From positions 2,141,001 through 2,205,000 of the forward strand of contig JASJOG010000032.1 of NCBI GenBank assembly GCA_030142905.1: DNA of 64,000 nt, given 5' to 3'. The stretch comes from Heliopora coerulea (lineage: Eukaryota; Cnidaria; Anthozoa; Scleralcyonacea; Helioporidae). The position numbers and the translations under genes were made by a program. The notes under the pieces were generated by a model. The model made no database searches. It had not been told where the DNA came from and saw only the letters and a list, made by a program, of their open reading frames with translations. This document shows, piece by piece, positions 20,801 through 32,654 of the stretch; positions within the stretch are counted from its first letter, which is position 1; each line of letters begins with the position of its first letter.

Positions 20801-22398
20801 ATTTATAACACTTTTTTTTTTTTCTTTTTGTATTACCATTAGTTTAAACAGCACGTACACATATAAGTAAATCTATTCTTTTTGTTGCTTCTTTTTTTGT
20901 TACTCAGACACACCAACATTCATATTTATTAATCTGCACATACATCATCGTCAGCATCATTATCTGTCAAAAAATAATTATTTTTTTTAGATTTTAAAAT
21001 GTTTTCATAACATACTATAAATTTCTTTCAAATAATCTTTAAACGTTTATAAATTGGCAAACATCAAATTCACATCAACATCACTATCAATTAATTTCAT
21101 ATTTTGACAATTTTCCACAGCCATTTTCAAATCAATCAAATTATTAGTATTATCAAGTGTAAATTTCAGCTTCTTGAACTCCAATCATGCAACAACATAA
21201 ACAACAAATTTTCGTTTTAAACGGAAAGGTGGATTGGAAGAAAACCATATCATCCTCTTCTTCTCACACTCCTGAATGTCTCCACCAGCAAAACATATCG
21301 TTCGTTCTTCTCCTTTCTTGCCTTTGCTATTCTTGATTGATTCACTATTGCTTTGAGATGTGTTTTTGACACAAAAAGAAAGATGGAGATTCAGACCCAA
21401 CTCTTGCACAAACATTTCCACTCGCTTTTTGTCTGCCTTCGCTGTCCTTCACACCTATACAACATACACAAAATTACTTGCTCACTTTTTTTTTTGTTCC
21501 TTCCCAATTTAATAAATTTTTTGTTGAAGCCTCTTCATACATACACAATTCTCACTACAACCAAACAAGCTCAACTTCGACAATTCATCGTTCTTCATCT
21601 TGTTCCACATCGAAGCTTCTTGAAGTGTTCCTCTGTCCCCACAAAGAAAACCTACACAATGACCACAAGCTCTCAACCCAGACACAACTCCCAACATTCT
21701 TCACCACAAACAACACTATTCTTCTTCTTCTTCCAAGTTATTCATCAAACAAATGGGAAAATCAGTATTGACATGCACCATGGCAATCTTTATCGTTTGC
21801 CTCACATCCTTCCTGATGAAAAATTCTCTAACAACTCTGCACTCCTGATGCCAATGCATACAAAACACCTCCTGCTGCTGTTATCCTCTTTCTCGTTGTT
21901 TCTCTACATCTCACAAAGAACACCAGGAAAAAATCATCTTACTCCTGAACAACTATTGTAAACATACAAGAACGGACAAATGGAAAAGTTGAAAGACAAT
22001 TTCCAAATCCTTATTTTCTTTCATTCAATCCTGGCAAAACCTGTCCCTCACATCCCTTCACTCTGAATGACCATATCAATTGAACAAAATAAATAACCAC
22101 AATTCGAATCATTCCAAAATACATATCAAGAAAGGCATCCTACACAATCTGCACTCTTTGGATGAACCCCACGATTTCCAAGGAGCCTAATGGCCCGACC
22201 ATCAAACACATGTGTTTATATACCCACTTAACAATAATAATTATATTCAACTTACCAAGAAACTTTGGTCTCTTATCACCACCTCGATAAGAATTTAAAC
22301 GTTTTCACCTACACTTTACTCAGAATCATATCACAAATACTGATATTCTCTTTTACTTTCCTTCTTTCATATGCATCCAATCATATTCCGCAATCCTG
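20801..22398. other. Right subterminal region of element 1, low complexity
   Basis: An A/C-rich plus strand mirroring the G/T-rich left arm. The 202-codon plus frame at 21353-21961 is low complexity (Leu, Ser, Thr, His, Phe). On the minus strand 21509-21697 has several Cys and 21185-21421 is basic at its C-terminus. Neither matches a known family nor a frame in element 2. A poly-T tract lies at 20811-20823. Confidence 0.35.
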
Positions 22399-22959
22399 AT
22401 CCACCTGTCAAACGCCTCATTAACTATTCCCTCAACCTTTACCCAATCACTTACCCACTATGACCGCCCAACTGTGAAATGCCTCCTTAAATATTTGCTT
22501 TCCTCCTGATCAACACCAGACCCTCACTGCTCACACATCACGTCACTTCATTTAACCCTAAACTTCCGCATGACAATCACACCATGATTCCAACTGCCAC
22601 TTCCTTGCAAACCGAAAACAAACTTCACCAGGAACATCTCCATGTAAAATGTTCCAAAACCAAACTGGAAAACGGCACCACGATGCTTATGAACTCTACA
22701 CTTACTCGTCTTCAACCTTGGACAACATGGCTTCTTCACCGCCATCTCGGACACCTTTGTGTGAGCCTGCCATGCCATAAGTCTCTGCCTGCTCCTACCA
22801 AAACCCTTGTGCAAACCACTACCATAAAAGGGATAATAGGAATAATTAACAACCTCACCTATGCTATAATCCCCAATCTGCCATGCTCATTGGCTGTTAA
22901 TAATTTCTAACCAATCTGATTGGTTAAAAATCAGGAATTGAGGCTCTTGCATGGTTACT
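22399..22959 (-). repeat. Right terminal inverted repeat of element 1
   Basis: Reverse complement of the left repeat with about 10-15 percent visible difference and some indels. The tip is GCCTCAATTCCTGATTTTTA read inward on the minus strand, and ends in GTTACT at 22959. The frames in it (22548-22814, 22584-22910) are mirror images of a frame at 5816-6028 and are not taken as genes. Confidence 0.93.
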
Positions 22960-23639
22960 ACTCAGACAGCATTCATGGTCAATTGTTTGAGAAGTGGGAT
23001 AGCACACTTATCATCTAGAAAAGTTGTCCAGACCATGACAGTCTTTGGATGCTTTCTCTGCTTTCCACACGAAGATTTCATCACCTGAATCAGGATTTTT
23101 TTCCCTATAAAATGTCACCCCACTGAAGACATTAGTATGTATTTTTGGCTTGAAACAAAAATGCAAGGTAAACAGCTATGAGGTGACTCACTGCAAAGCT
23201 ACTTGACTTTGGTCACCAAATTACCCTTTGGCAAAACAGTCGTCCACTTCAGTCTTTCTCACTTCAAGAGTGATTTGTGCATGATGACCTTTGCCGTATT
23301 CAATCAGGATTTTAAAACCTCTTAAGAAAGTTTAAAGTCATCTTTGCATAAATTTACCATTGAACCATTTGTAATGAGGTGCCACTGAATGCTTAGTTGA
23401 AAATATGCAAGAGTTCTGAGTTTGTACGCCACTTTTCTTTTTTATAGGTGCTTTACTGTGGAAAAAGTGTGCCTTTTACTTCCCTCTTCTTGTTCTTCTT
23501 TTGACAAAACTTGCACAAGGTTTGCTTGTCATATTTTATGTTTTGTAGTCAGCAATAAAAATGCAGGACTCATTCATCTTTTCTTTGTTTATTTCATTGG
23601 TTTCATAATTTATTTCATCTTTGTCAACAAAATGTTGTA
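22960..23639. other. Spacer between Polinton and hAT, unrecognised
   Basis: No repeat end or protein family is recognised. Short coding-like stretches occur on the minus strand (a GKGHHAQITLEV segment near 23270) but have no match I know. It is probably part of the same old sequence that holds element C, since the hAT duplication joins it directly to 27856. Confidence 0.3.
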
Positions 23640-23647
23640 CCTCCAGA
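23640..23647. repeat. hAT target-site duplication, left copy
   Basis: CCTCCAGA, identical to 27848-27855. Eight bases is the hAT signature length. Confidence 0.9.
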
Positions 23648-24539
23648 CAGTGGCGAAGCTGGCTATAAATGATTGGTCATGCTATTGTGACTTCAGAGTC
23701 AGTGCGAGCGCTGAAGGTGCGAGACCCCTCTAGGGGGGTCCAGGGGCATGCTCCCCCGGAAAATTTTGGAATTTTAAGTCTCGGAGACGCCATTTCCTGC
23801 ATTTGAGGAAAGTTTTTATGCATTCTGAGCATCACAAAATGTAGTTTAAAGTAGGCAAAGTACAACATATTTTGGGCTGTTTTATCTTATGTCAGAGCCT
23901 ATTGCCACGCTTATGGAGCACTGACAAAGCTGTGAGTGAATCTAACATAGATGGCCATGAGCAAGTCTAGCCCAAAATTACTGTTTAACTAAACACTGAA
24001 GTGGAGACTTACTGTAAGTGTAAAATATTTACCATGATTATGCTTCAAAAAATACGTGAGTTGGTCCTGAATGCTGATTGAGTTTAATATTTAAACAGGG
24101 TGCTCATTCACCGATAGGTGGTTTTCAATGAGGCTCTGTATAATAATAAAAAAGTTATAAAAACAAATTACATAGATTATAGTATGTTACATGCAAATAA
24201 AAGTAAAACTAAATTAAAAAATTAAGAAAAAAAAAATGATATTGACATAGAAATAAGAGTTATATTATATTTAAATTTAAAAAATTCCTTTTAAAACTAG
24301 AGACATTGTCTGAGTTTTTTATTTCTATATATAAATCGTTCCATTCCTTGATTGCTAGGTATATGAATCTTTGCTTTCCCCATTTACATAGGTTTACACT
24401 GAGTTCAGCTCACATCCTTCGTGGGTTTGTTCTTTGCATTTAGTCTCACTGTGAATGGCTTTTCTTTCCTTTGTCAAGATTTTTCACAAAGTTGATCACA
24501 TCATACAGGCAGATATACAAATGGCATTCAGCATATCCT

Positions 24540-25275
24540 TCACCAGCAGTAAGTCATCACAGTAATGAATAGCTTGAAAATGCCATGGAGAAACAGAATC
24601 ATTGGATAAATATTTCTGACACTTAATACTGCAAGTTGTCTATTTAATCACCAAGAGGGTCATCATATAATAATGAACCACATCAAAAATAATCTGTCTA
24701 AATATATAAATGTCATAATATCCCAGATGAGACAGGAAGTCCTTCACAAACTTGAACATGTCATGGAGAAACTGACACTTCATACAGCAACTTGTCTATG
24801 TAATCGGCAAAAAAATTCATCATGATAATGTACCATGTTAAAAATGGTTCAATTGAATGGATAAATGTCATAATACTCCATATGATACAGGAAGCTCTTC
24901 ACAAACTTGACAATGCCATAGGGAAACTGACACTTCATACAGCAACTTGTCTATTTAATCAGCAAAAAATTCATCATAATAATGTACCACATTAAAAATG
25001 ATCTGCCTGAATGCATAAATGTCATAATATTCCAGATAATACAGGAAGCTTATCACAAACTTGAAAATACCACGGGAAAACTGAAATGTCATACAGCATG
25101 TTGTCTATTTAATCAGCAAAAAGTCATCATATAATGCACCATATCAAAAATTATCTTTTTGAATGCATAAATGTCATAATATTCCAGATGATACAGGATG
25201 TCCTTCACAAACTTGAAAATGTCATGGTGAAACTGACACTTCATACAGCAATTTGTCTATTTAATCAGAGTTGGA
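24540..25275. repeat. About 154-bp tandem repeat array inside the hAT element
   Basis: The phrase ACAGCAACTTGTCTATTTAATC recurs near 24630, 24784, 24941, 25094 and 25249, each followed by an ATCAT...ATGTACCA segment and ATAAATGTCATAATATTCCAG, then CTTCACAAACTTGAAAATG. That gives four to five diverged units of about 154 bp. It starts right after the transposase stop side. It may be a subterminal transposase-binding array or a satellite seed; neither is proven. Confidence 0.8.
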
Positions 25276-25305
25276 GAGATGACGGAATGTAAGTTGACCA
25301 CATGT

Positions 25306-27489
25306 TTATTTATAGAGAAAATTAAGTCTCCTTGGTTTTGCAATGAACTTTTCTGTTATCAAGTTGTGAAGCTCATTTTGGTCCTCCTTTTCCTTCAATA
25401 TGTCTTTATGAATAGATATTCTGCATAAAGAACCAAGGCGTTCTTCACTCATTTTACCACGAAGATAGCTTTTCACTCTTCTTAGGCAAGAAAAGGATCT
25501 TTCCACTGATGCACTTGAAACAGCAAGGACAGCATTCAGCTTCAGAAGCTTAACCACCTCAGGGACACTTGGGTGTAAATTAAAATGAAATATATACTGC
25601 AAGAGCTCCACTGGGCTTTCTTTGTGAAAATCAGGATCTTTGTAAATGAAAAGCAGTTGGCTTTCAAGTGTTGAGATATCAAAGAGTGGTCCATATTTGT
25701 CATTTAAGAGTTGTAATTTATTATGAGGGACATTACTTTGCCAGTGTGAGAAAAATTGAGGATTTACCAAGTCAAGAAATTCAAAGGTGGCACAATCAGC
25801 AAATCGGTCATTCAACATAGTTATAATTGTATCAATTATCTCAAAATATAGCTGTTTGTAGTTATGCTTCCTGTCAGATCTTGAAGATGGTTGTCCAACT
25901 ATAGTCACTGTAACACTAAAGCAGTCATCAAAGGCTTCATCTGTGCGAATCTCAGAAAGGAAATTTATAAAATTTTGCACTTTTCCAATTCCAAAAGAGA
26001 AATCAGTTAATCTGTTTTGGAGAAAACTGTATAATACTAATGACTGATCCAATATTTTGTTGAACAAGCACATAAAAAAGCAGAAAATGAAGCTGTTAAG
26101 GAACTGAAGTAAGCCACTTGCCTGGGTTAAGCTTGTGTCATCCCAGCTTTGAGGTTTTTCCAAAATCTCCTCCAGAACATCAACTATGGCCTGGTATTTA
26201 TTAAAAATTACAGAAATTGTACGAGATCGATAATACCATCTTGTTTCACCAGGGCTTAGAATATCAATATCATGTGAACTAAAAAGTGCTTTTCTTTTGG
26301 AGCTAACACTTGTGAAATTACTGAAGGCAGTAACATTTGCAAAAAAGACTTTGACGGCTGGAATTCTTAATGCAGATTGGCACAAGACAAGGTTTAATCT
26401 GTGGGCTGCACAGTGGAAGAAAAAGGCAAAAGGGTAATCCTGACGAACAAGAGTCTGCACACCAGTAATATGACCAGCCATTACAGTTGCACCATCATAT
26501 GTCTGCATCACTAACTTTTCTTTTAAAGCATCACCATGCTTGCCCAGGATCTCCTTCACAATGGCACGTATTGCGGGTGCAGTCCTATCTTCACTCACAT
26601 TGAAAAACTTTAAAAATCTTTCAACAACTTCACCATTTCTATCCAAACGAATGATTACACTAAGTTGCTCTTTTGTTGACACATCTGTTGTTTCATCAAC
26701 CTGGATACTACAGAATGTGCAATCTTTGATTTCTTGATCAATTTGATCTCGAATTACTGAATCTATGCATTCAATCAGATCATTTTGGACGTCCGCTGAG
26801 AAACCTGTAAAAACTCCTCCAGGATCTGGTCTTTCTGAACCAGCCAGCCTTCCATGCAGACGGCGCTTGAAAACGGAATCAAACTTTGCCATGCATTCTA
26901 ATAATTCTCTGTAGTTACCCTTATTTAAACTTGTGCTTGATTTGTCATGGCCCCGGAACGCTAATTCTTGTCTAGCCTAATAGAGGACAGCTTCAGAAAG
27001 AGTTTTCAGCATCTCTCTGTTTTGCCTTACCTCTTCATTATGCCGCTCGACTGCCTCTCTTCTGGCTCTCGAAAACGATATATCGACCCTCTGAGACATA
27101 TCAAAGGTTTTCCACATTTTGTAGGCCTCCATGTGCGACTTGGCTTTCTCATGCTTCTTGCAATCGGACAGAAAGCCTTGCATGTTGGAATAACCAGAGG
27201 ATGTCCAGGTTTGCGAAAATCCAGGTCGAAAGAGCAAGCAAGGCCAGCAAAAGAGACGCTTCTTGTTTTCACTACCACATAGCCAATCCTTCTTCGTGTA
27301 CCAAACATCTTGGAACGTCCTGTCCCTCGTCTTCATCGTAAGCTTTGGCATAGGTCTTTGACCAACGATAACTTTCTGCTCGCTCACATTTCTGGCAGTA
27401 AAAGACTTCCTCAAGAGCTGAGATATAACGTCCCCGTCGGTATGAACTTCCGAAGATCTGCATGATTGATTTTCATCCATATTCGCCAT
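25306..27489 (-). pseudogene. hAT transposase (TTF zinc finger, DUF4371, dimerisation domain)
   Basis: Cuts and re-inserts the hAT element. Start chosen at ATG 27489 (MANMDENQSC) because the upstream part overlaps the terminal region. Domains in order: a TTF-type zinc finger with CGSENKKRLFCWPCLLF and KKHEKAKSH (residues ~80-150), then the RNase-H-like DDE core with IQVDETTDVS, the CAAHRLNLVL segment, and a C-terminal hAT dimerisation domain with NAVLAVSSASVERSFSCLRR. This is the ZMYM1/ZMYM6-like group. The frame is unbroken across 728 codons apart from one TAG at 26977-26979, which splits it into 170 and 557 residues. Readthrough, RNA editing or sequence error could restore it. Confidence 0.93.
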
Positions 27490-27847
27490 TATTCGGTATT
27501 TGTTCGCTACTAGTAGTGCTACTGAATTTTTAATAACAAGAGTTGTGCTATTAGAAATGAGCATGACTTGAAGCCCAAAATTGGCAAGGTACGCATGCGC
27601 AAGGAATAATTGAGCCAATCCAATGACGCGCAAATTTCGGCCAGGTCCTGCTATCTGAGATGAGCATGACCATGCCACAGGTCACCAAAGCATGTAACTC
27701 ATCGGATAATTCACTGACGCCACATTCGATTTTTAATAAAAATTTCGAACCAAACTTCTATTTTCAAGCATGTTAAAAAAATTCTTAACTCAGGAATATT
27801 TTTGGTCATGCTCAGCATGACCAGCATGACCGCTCGCTTCACCACTG

Positions 27848-27855
27848 CCTCCAGA
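27848..27855. repeat. hAT target-site duplication, right copy
   Basis: CCTCCAGA, identical to 23640-23647. Removing the transposon joins 23647 directly to 27856. Confidence 0.9.
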
Positions 27856-28455
27856 TGAATACTTAGCATAAATCTTCTTCATAGCACTTCTAATAGACAT
27901 CTTTTACCAACTTTCAGATAATATAGAAATTATAATCTCTTTAAGACAAAAACTATCAAAAAATATTTTCACTCATGAGCTGTCTGTGATGATGATATCC
28001 GACCAGTAACCTTTGAGAACAATCCAATTTTAAGATGGAAAGCCTGGCTATCTAATAAAAAATCTTTCTTTAAAGCAAAATGAGCGAATAGTTTGATTGG
28101 AAAATGACTCAAAATATCTCAAGATTGCAATTAATGCAGGGTCTTGCTATGAACATCCATTGATAAGCAGTAGAATTGTCATAATGGATCTCTTATCATT
28201 TAGTAAACCGTTAAAGGTTTAATACTCACCTAACGTTTTCTTTTAAAAAAATTAAACAGAATAGGAATTTTAAATGTAAAATAATTCCCTATTTGGGTTG
28301 TTAATATTTGTGTCCAAATATTGTGTTTTCTTTATTGCATTACCTCTTCCAGTTATAGCAAGGACGATTTGTCTTTTTGACAACTTTGAAAAATTATCAA
28401 TGTTACTTGGATTCTCAAGAGATGTATGGGAAGGGTGGTCAAGTGTTTGTTGCGT
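27856..28455. other. Unrecognised stretch right of the hAT
   Basis: AT-rich with short minus-strand coding-like pieces, one starting MSIRSAMKKIYAKYSSGG at 27904 and reading into the hAT target site. No family recognised. It may be the downstream part of element C. Confidence 0.3.
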
Positions 28456-28734
28456 ACACGTTTATCTAGTAACTGTAGTAAACGGTATCCCAGCAATTGT
28501 CAGCCCAGCTAGTGGGTACAAATACTTGAAATCAAATTTATAGGGTTTATCCTTGGCATCCTGTTTAATCTCCTCTTCTTTCCTTAGCCTTTTTTGCTGA
28601 TTTGGGATAACCTCTTGCCTGCTGCCACTCTTGTGAAGTCCTTAACTTTTTCTGGCTTTTCTACTGCCATTATTTTAGGTGTCTCTTCCTGTTTGACATT
28701 GCTTGCAGTCTCACTGTCAGTCATCTTGTATACT
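28456..28734 (-). pseudogene. Lys-rich protein with AGKRL motif and membrane helix, element C
   Basis: From ATG 28734 the frame reads MTDSETASNVKQEE, then FTRVAAGKRLSQISKKG, a charged segment and, after a frameshift, a hydrophobic helix (YLYPLAGLTIAGIPF) near 28500. A basic motif followed by a single membrane helix suggests a small virion or membrane protein. The function is unknown, and I place it in element C because of its neighbours. Confidence 0.3.
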
Positions 28735-29022
28735 ACTCCAGGTTCTGTTTACAGCTATCTCAAAGTGCACCTTTTTAACTTGTGGTTCATATGATCCCAA
28801 ATTATAGACTGTTATGTATTTTTCAATCTCATCAACAGTCATTGTGACTTACTTTCTATGGAAAAACATAACCCTTTCAGTGGCTCCGAATATCTTTCTA
28901 ATCTTTATAAAATACCATTTATTTTCTTCTCCTTTCCTTGTACTGGTCATAAACAAACCATCCAATAGCTACAGGTGAGAAATCAGCCAGCTGAGACCTT
29001 TTTGCCTAGGTTAATGACTACT

Positions 29023-29850
29023 CTAGTAAACTTTGATGTTGCCTGGGCCCCTGATAAAATGGCCTTTATGGCTGAAACAACAGTCATGGCAATTATTCCA
29101 GCAACTGCCCAATATATTTTCTTTTGTGCACTCTTTGAACTTTTGGAGTCTGTCAAAGTCTTCTTGTTCTCTGACCTCTTCTATCTGTCTCTGTCTTGAT
29201 ATATTCTCTATTCTCTTGAATAGTGTCATTAACTTTTGTATTCAGCTCTGCAATTCTCTCTGGCATCTTAGAAATAATCATCCCAAAGCTGCAGAGCACC
29301 ATTATCTCCAGGTAAAGTGCTATCGGATAGATCAAGGACACCTCTTGGGTCATCTTCTATGCTTTGTTTGCCATTACCTGGAATCTTGTTGACTAGTCCC
29401 TCAAATTGTTCTGTGGCCTTCTTACAATCTTCTGAACTTAAAATTAATATTGGCTTGAGAAACTCACGATTTCTTCCAACAGCTTTGAAAAAGATTGATC
29501 CATATCTACCGTCTGACATTCTGTTCACGATATCTCTTCATTGATCTTTCTGTCAATCAGCTTTGTTCCCTTGACCTAATCCTGTAGGTCCTTGTCTTTT
29601 GAACTGGCTAGCCTTTCTTCTGTCTGCAGTGAGTGCCAAGTTAAAAACGTTATTACTGACATCTCCAAAAGTATCGTCACTTTCCATGAATTTGGCTGTC
29701 AGTAGCTTAACACTGCTTCCCTTTATCATAACTGTTGAACCATCATCTTTGTCCTCATCTGGTTCTATCATTTAGGCTCTTCTCTTAATCAAGTCCAGAA
29801 ATGCTGGACCATCAGAATTGACATTGTTGCATTTGTCTATTTTTGTCATG
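29023..29850 (-). pseudogene. Element C hypothetical protein remnants
   Basis: Three consecutive minus-strand frames (29553-29771, 29268-29528, 29023-29229) follow each other in the order expected for one decayed gene, or for two. The first begins acidic (MIEPDEDKDDGS) and has KASQFKRQGPTGLGQG. The second is mixed alpha/beta-like. The third is highly charged and could form a coiled coil. Nothing links them to a named family. They lie directly downstream of the element C integrase on the same strand. Confidence 0.3.
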
Positions 29851-29979
29851 AAATCGTCATTTTCATTTCTTGTATCACAATACTCTGAATATCTCTCCAA
29901 AACAAGTTATGTTGCTTTCATCAATGTCCACCGTTATTTGAGTTAAGCTATATTCTGTATATTGCTTTCAGGTACCCAC

Positions 29980-30900
29980 AAATTAGGCTTGTTGTTGTAA
30001 CCTAACCATTTCTCTCGCTAACTTTCTTTTTAGTATTTTCTAGACTTTATAAACATCATCCTTCTTATCAATGCCAGATAGCTCTTCCTCATAAAATTTT
30101 GCTATTATCAGTTCATCTTCAAAGTCTTGTAGTTTATATACATTTGGATCACCATTAATGACCTTTGCCACTTTGAATAACTCTTCTGTGAATGTGCTTT
30201 TATATTTAGATATCATAACTGTGTAACCAATTTTGAACTTTGGCAGCTGGTATTCACTAAAGTTATGACGAAACAGTGTGTTCCATACCTCATTCTTGTT
30301 TTAATTAAAGTCATGCTGTGTTTGGTAGTATTATAGTTATAAACCATTTTGTTCAATCATTCAACAGTAGCTTTTTTTATCAGATTTAGTTGAAAAATAT
30401 TCAATTTTATGTATTTCTAATGTCTTAATAGCTATGTTATAGAACTCTTCCCCATTGTTGAAATGGGCTAATTGTAGATAATGACCAAGGTGTTCCTTAA
30501 GCTGTCTTAATAGCTCATTAACTGCATTTGTCATATTACTTGTGTCCTTTCTCTTGACCGGAATTGCAAATGCAAATCTACTGAGAACTTTGATGGAGGT
30601 CAACATTCAATAAGAACTATTGTCTTGGTTCTTATACTTTACCACGTCAACAACGTCCGTGTGAATTTGCTCACCAAGATAATTAACAAACGTTTGTTGA
30701 AACTTATGTTTCCTAATGACAGGTTTATATCTACTGTATGTATCTTTGACCTGTTTTCTATTGACATCAAGACCACTGCCTAATTCCTTTTGATATAGTC
30801 TTTCAGCAGATTGGAACCCTGTCTGGGTTGTAATAAATGTCTCTTAACCCCTACTCTTTCTCAGTATCATTATCCATATGATTCCAAATATTCACTTTTG
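29980..30900 (-). pseudogene. rve integrase of element C
   Basis: Retrovirus-type integrase related to the Polinton/F54H12.3-like group. The N-terminal part (30700-30850) has AERLYQKELGSG and VKDTYSRYKP. The core follows: HTDVVDV holds the first Asp, then VLSRFAFAIPVKRKD (30540-30590) and a HFNNGEEFYN segment where the usual TDNGTEF has lost its Asp. After a stop the C-terminal domain reads ELFKVAKVINGDPNVYKL and KFYEEELSG (30090-30170). It is diverged from the element 1 integrase but shares the same C-terminal YxEEL ending. A dead copy. Confidence 0.8.
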
Positions 30901-31560
30901 ATTGGTTGAGGTCAGCCAATTCCCATTCCCCCTAAACATTTTTTTATTAAAAACTTTCTCAAAGAGTTTATCATGGTGAATTTATAATACAATGCCATTT
31001 TAGACAATATATAATTCCAGAAGTATGTCTCCAACATTAACTACCTTTTTATGTTGATATGCGACTTTAAAACTAAGTTGATTTATCCTTCATTTATTAA
31101 TTGACACCTTACTTTTTATATCGAAACGATGTTGAACTGAACCTTTTAATGTCTGTGCACTTGTAATAGCTAAACTAATTAATGTGTCCAACTTAGAATC
31201 CATTAAGATATTGTTCTGCCTGTCAATTATTTTGCAACTAATTCTTATTTTCAATCCTGAATTTACATCCACTGGCCCACTCTTTGGTTTTATTTTGCTC
31301 AAAACCAAGGAGGGGCCTGAAGTCCTTGAAATTAATAGTGTTGTCACTAGTTATTGGACAGCTTCCATCACATTTGTTCACATCAAGACTTGCAGTGCCA
31401 TAGCTCTCAATCTCTTTTGTAACATTGAAAATGTCCAGTAACCCTCACTCAAAGCATTCTCAATGCTGTGATAAGTTAACTTGTTATTTCAGCTCAAGAT
31501 GTTGCCATAATTCCAAAATATCATACAGTATATTAAATGGCTGATTATTTCAAGTAATAT
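30901..31560. other. Intergenic stretch of element C
   Basis: No recognised gene. A minus frame at 31090-31347 and a plus frame at 31184-31441 overlap, and neither has family features. This is the switch point between minus-strand genes (integrase side) and plus-strand genes (31.5-36.7 kb), so a divergent promoter region is possible. Confidence 0.3.
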
Positions 31561-32640
31561 CTCAGAGCCAACTATGAGAAAACTGGAAAGAGCAGGTAAT
31601 CAAGTATCCATATGCTGACCTTAGCAAATTCAACTTTGAAGTTGATGTCAATAAGAATGGAGATGTCACAAAAAGTTTAGTCTTCAAGGACATTCATTTG
31701 TATACCTCCAAAAATGACTAGTCTATCACCAAATACCTTGACAGCAATAGGCTAAAATTTCCTAAAATCTACACAAGTGTAAAGCACATGCAACCCATCC
31801 CAGAAAGCAATGTATGTCCAGGGATACAAATATCCTGTCAATTACAAGGACTAATTTTTAATTACCGGTTCTGAAGATAACTGGGATGATAAAGAAAGCT
31901 ATTGCAAGGTCTGCTTTGCCACCTAGCGCACTATCTATTGAGCATCTGATGCCATCTATCAAAGTCAACCCCATAATAACAAGTCTTATGAGGTTTCATA
32001 TATATTTTTCACTATCAGGAGAACGATTAGAGGTGAGACAATGTCAGCATTTAGCCGAGAGTTTGGAGCCGGTAGATTTTATGGGAAAATAAAGCACATT
32101 TATATAAACATGTTTTTCACTTACAAAAAAGGGGTTGTTTATTATCTGTATCCAAGCATCATACAGAACGACTATAAAAGATACATAGCGATGAAATGAG
32201 ATGGATTCACACAAATAGGGTTGCAATATTTGAACCAGTCCATAGACAGCTATCTTGATTGTGTCTTAGGGTCCCAGGAAAAGTTCAGGACTCTGTCATA
32301 AATTATTACATGTCTGCACAGATAAATAACATGAGCAGGGCTATTTGTGACTGTAACACTCTTCTTAATTCTGTAAAATAATCTAGTCATCTTAAAAAAA
32401 AAAAAAAAACAATCAAAAACAGCGACTTCATCAGTGCACTTTGCCATTAATCAGATCAACAAGGAGAAATCTGTGAAATAGCATCAAGAGGTTCAATACC
32501 AAAGGTTGCAGTTACAGACAATAGGAGTGACAACCATCAGGGGCTTTTTGATTAGCAAATATGTGTTATGATATAGATAAGTCTGCTTTATGAATACCAG
32601 GAAAAAGCCGAGACTTATATCAATTATTACACAGTCTTAA
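31561..32640 (+). pseudogene. Element C structural-type gene remnants
   Basis: Plus-strand coding-like pieces with frequent stops: around 31610-31720 (FNFEVDVNKNGDVTKSLVF), 31900-32250 (FGAGRFYGKIKHIYINMFFT) and 32450-32520. They could be one long protein upstream of the tail-fibre-like gene. No family recognised. A poly-A run at 32393-32409 may mark a retro-insertion or slippage. Confidence 0.25.
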
Positions 32641-32654
32641 CCAATGGGGACAAG

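Larger units (their letters stand above)
5559..22959. mobile_element. Polinton/Maverick (adintovirus-like) element 1, 17.4 kb
   Basis: Complete element bounded by inverted repeats starting AGTAAC (left) and ending GTTACT (right). It carries the Polinton hallmark set: protein-primed polymerase B, packaging ATPase, adenain-like protease, major capsid protein, penton-like minor capsid protein and retrovirus-type integrase. Early-type genes occupy the left half; structural genes and integrase lie on the minus strand of the right half. Nearly every gene has stops or frameshifts, so the copy is dead. The 6-bp duplication expected for Polintons is not clear: ACAAAT precedes and ACTCAG follows. A Penelope fragment (16336-17069) inserted later. 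Confidence 0.93.
23648..27847 (-). mobile_element. hAT transposon, 4.2 kb, with perfect 8-bp duplication
   Basis: Terminal inverted repeats start CAGTGGCGAAGC on the left and, on the reverse strand, CAGTGGTGAAGC on the right; both are followed within about 30 bases by GGTCATGCT. The 8-bp duplication CCTCCAGA flanks both ends exactly. The interior holds one transposase gene on the minus strand and a tandem array (24540-25275) at its 3' side. The perfect duplication and a transposase with a single visible lesion mark it as one of the youngest insertions in the window. Confidence 0.95.

Noticed and set aside
21353..21961. Longest plus-strand frame (202 codons) in the right arm of element 1
   Set aside because: Low-complexity Leu/Ser/Thr/His composition from an A/C-rich strand, no domain, no counterpart in element 2.
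22960..23639. N-terminal part of the DUF3504 recombinase on the right side of the Polinton
   Set aside because: No segment there matches the expected core-binding or catalytic motifs.
32393..32409. Poly-A tail of a retroposed gene
   Set aside because: No matching retroposed body or flanking duplication found beside the A-run.
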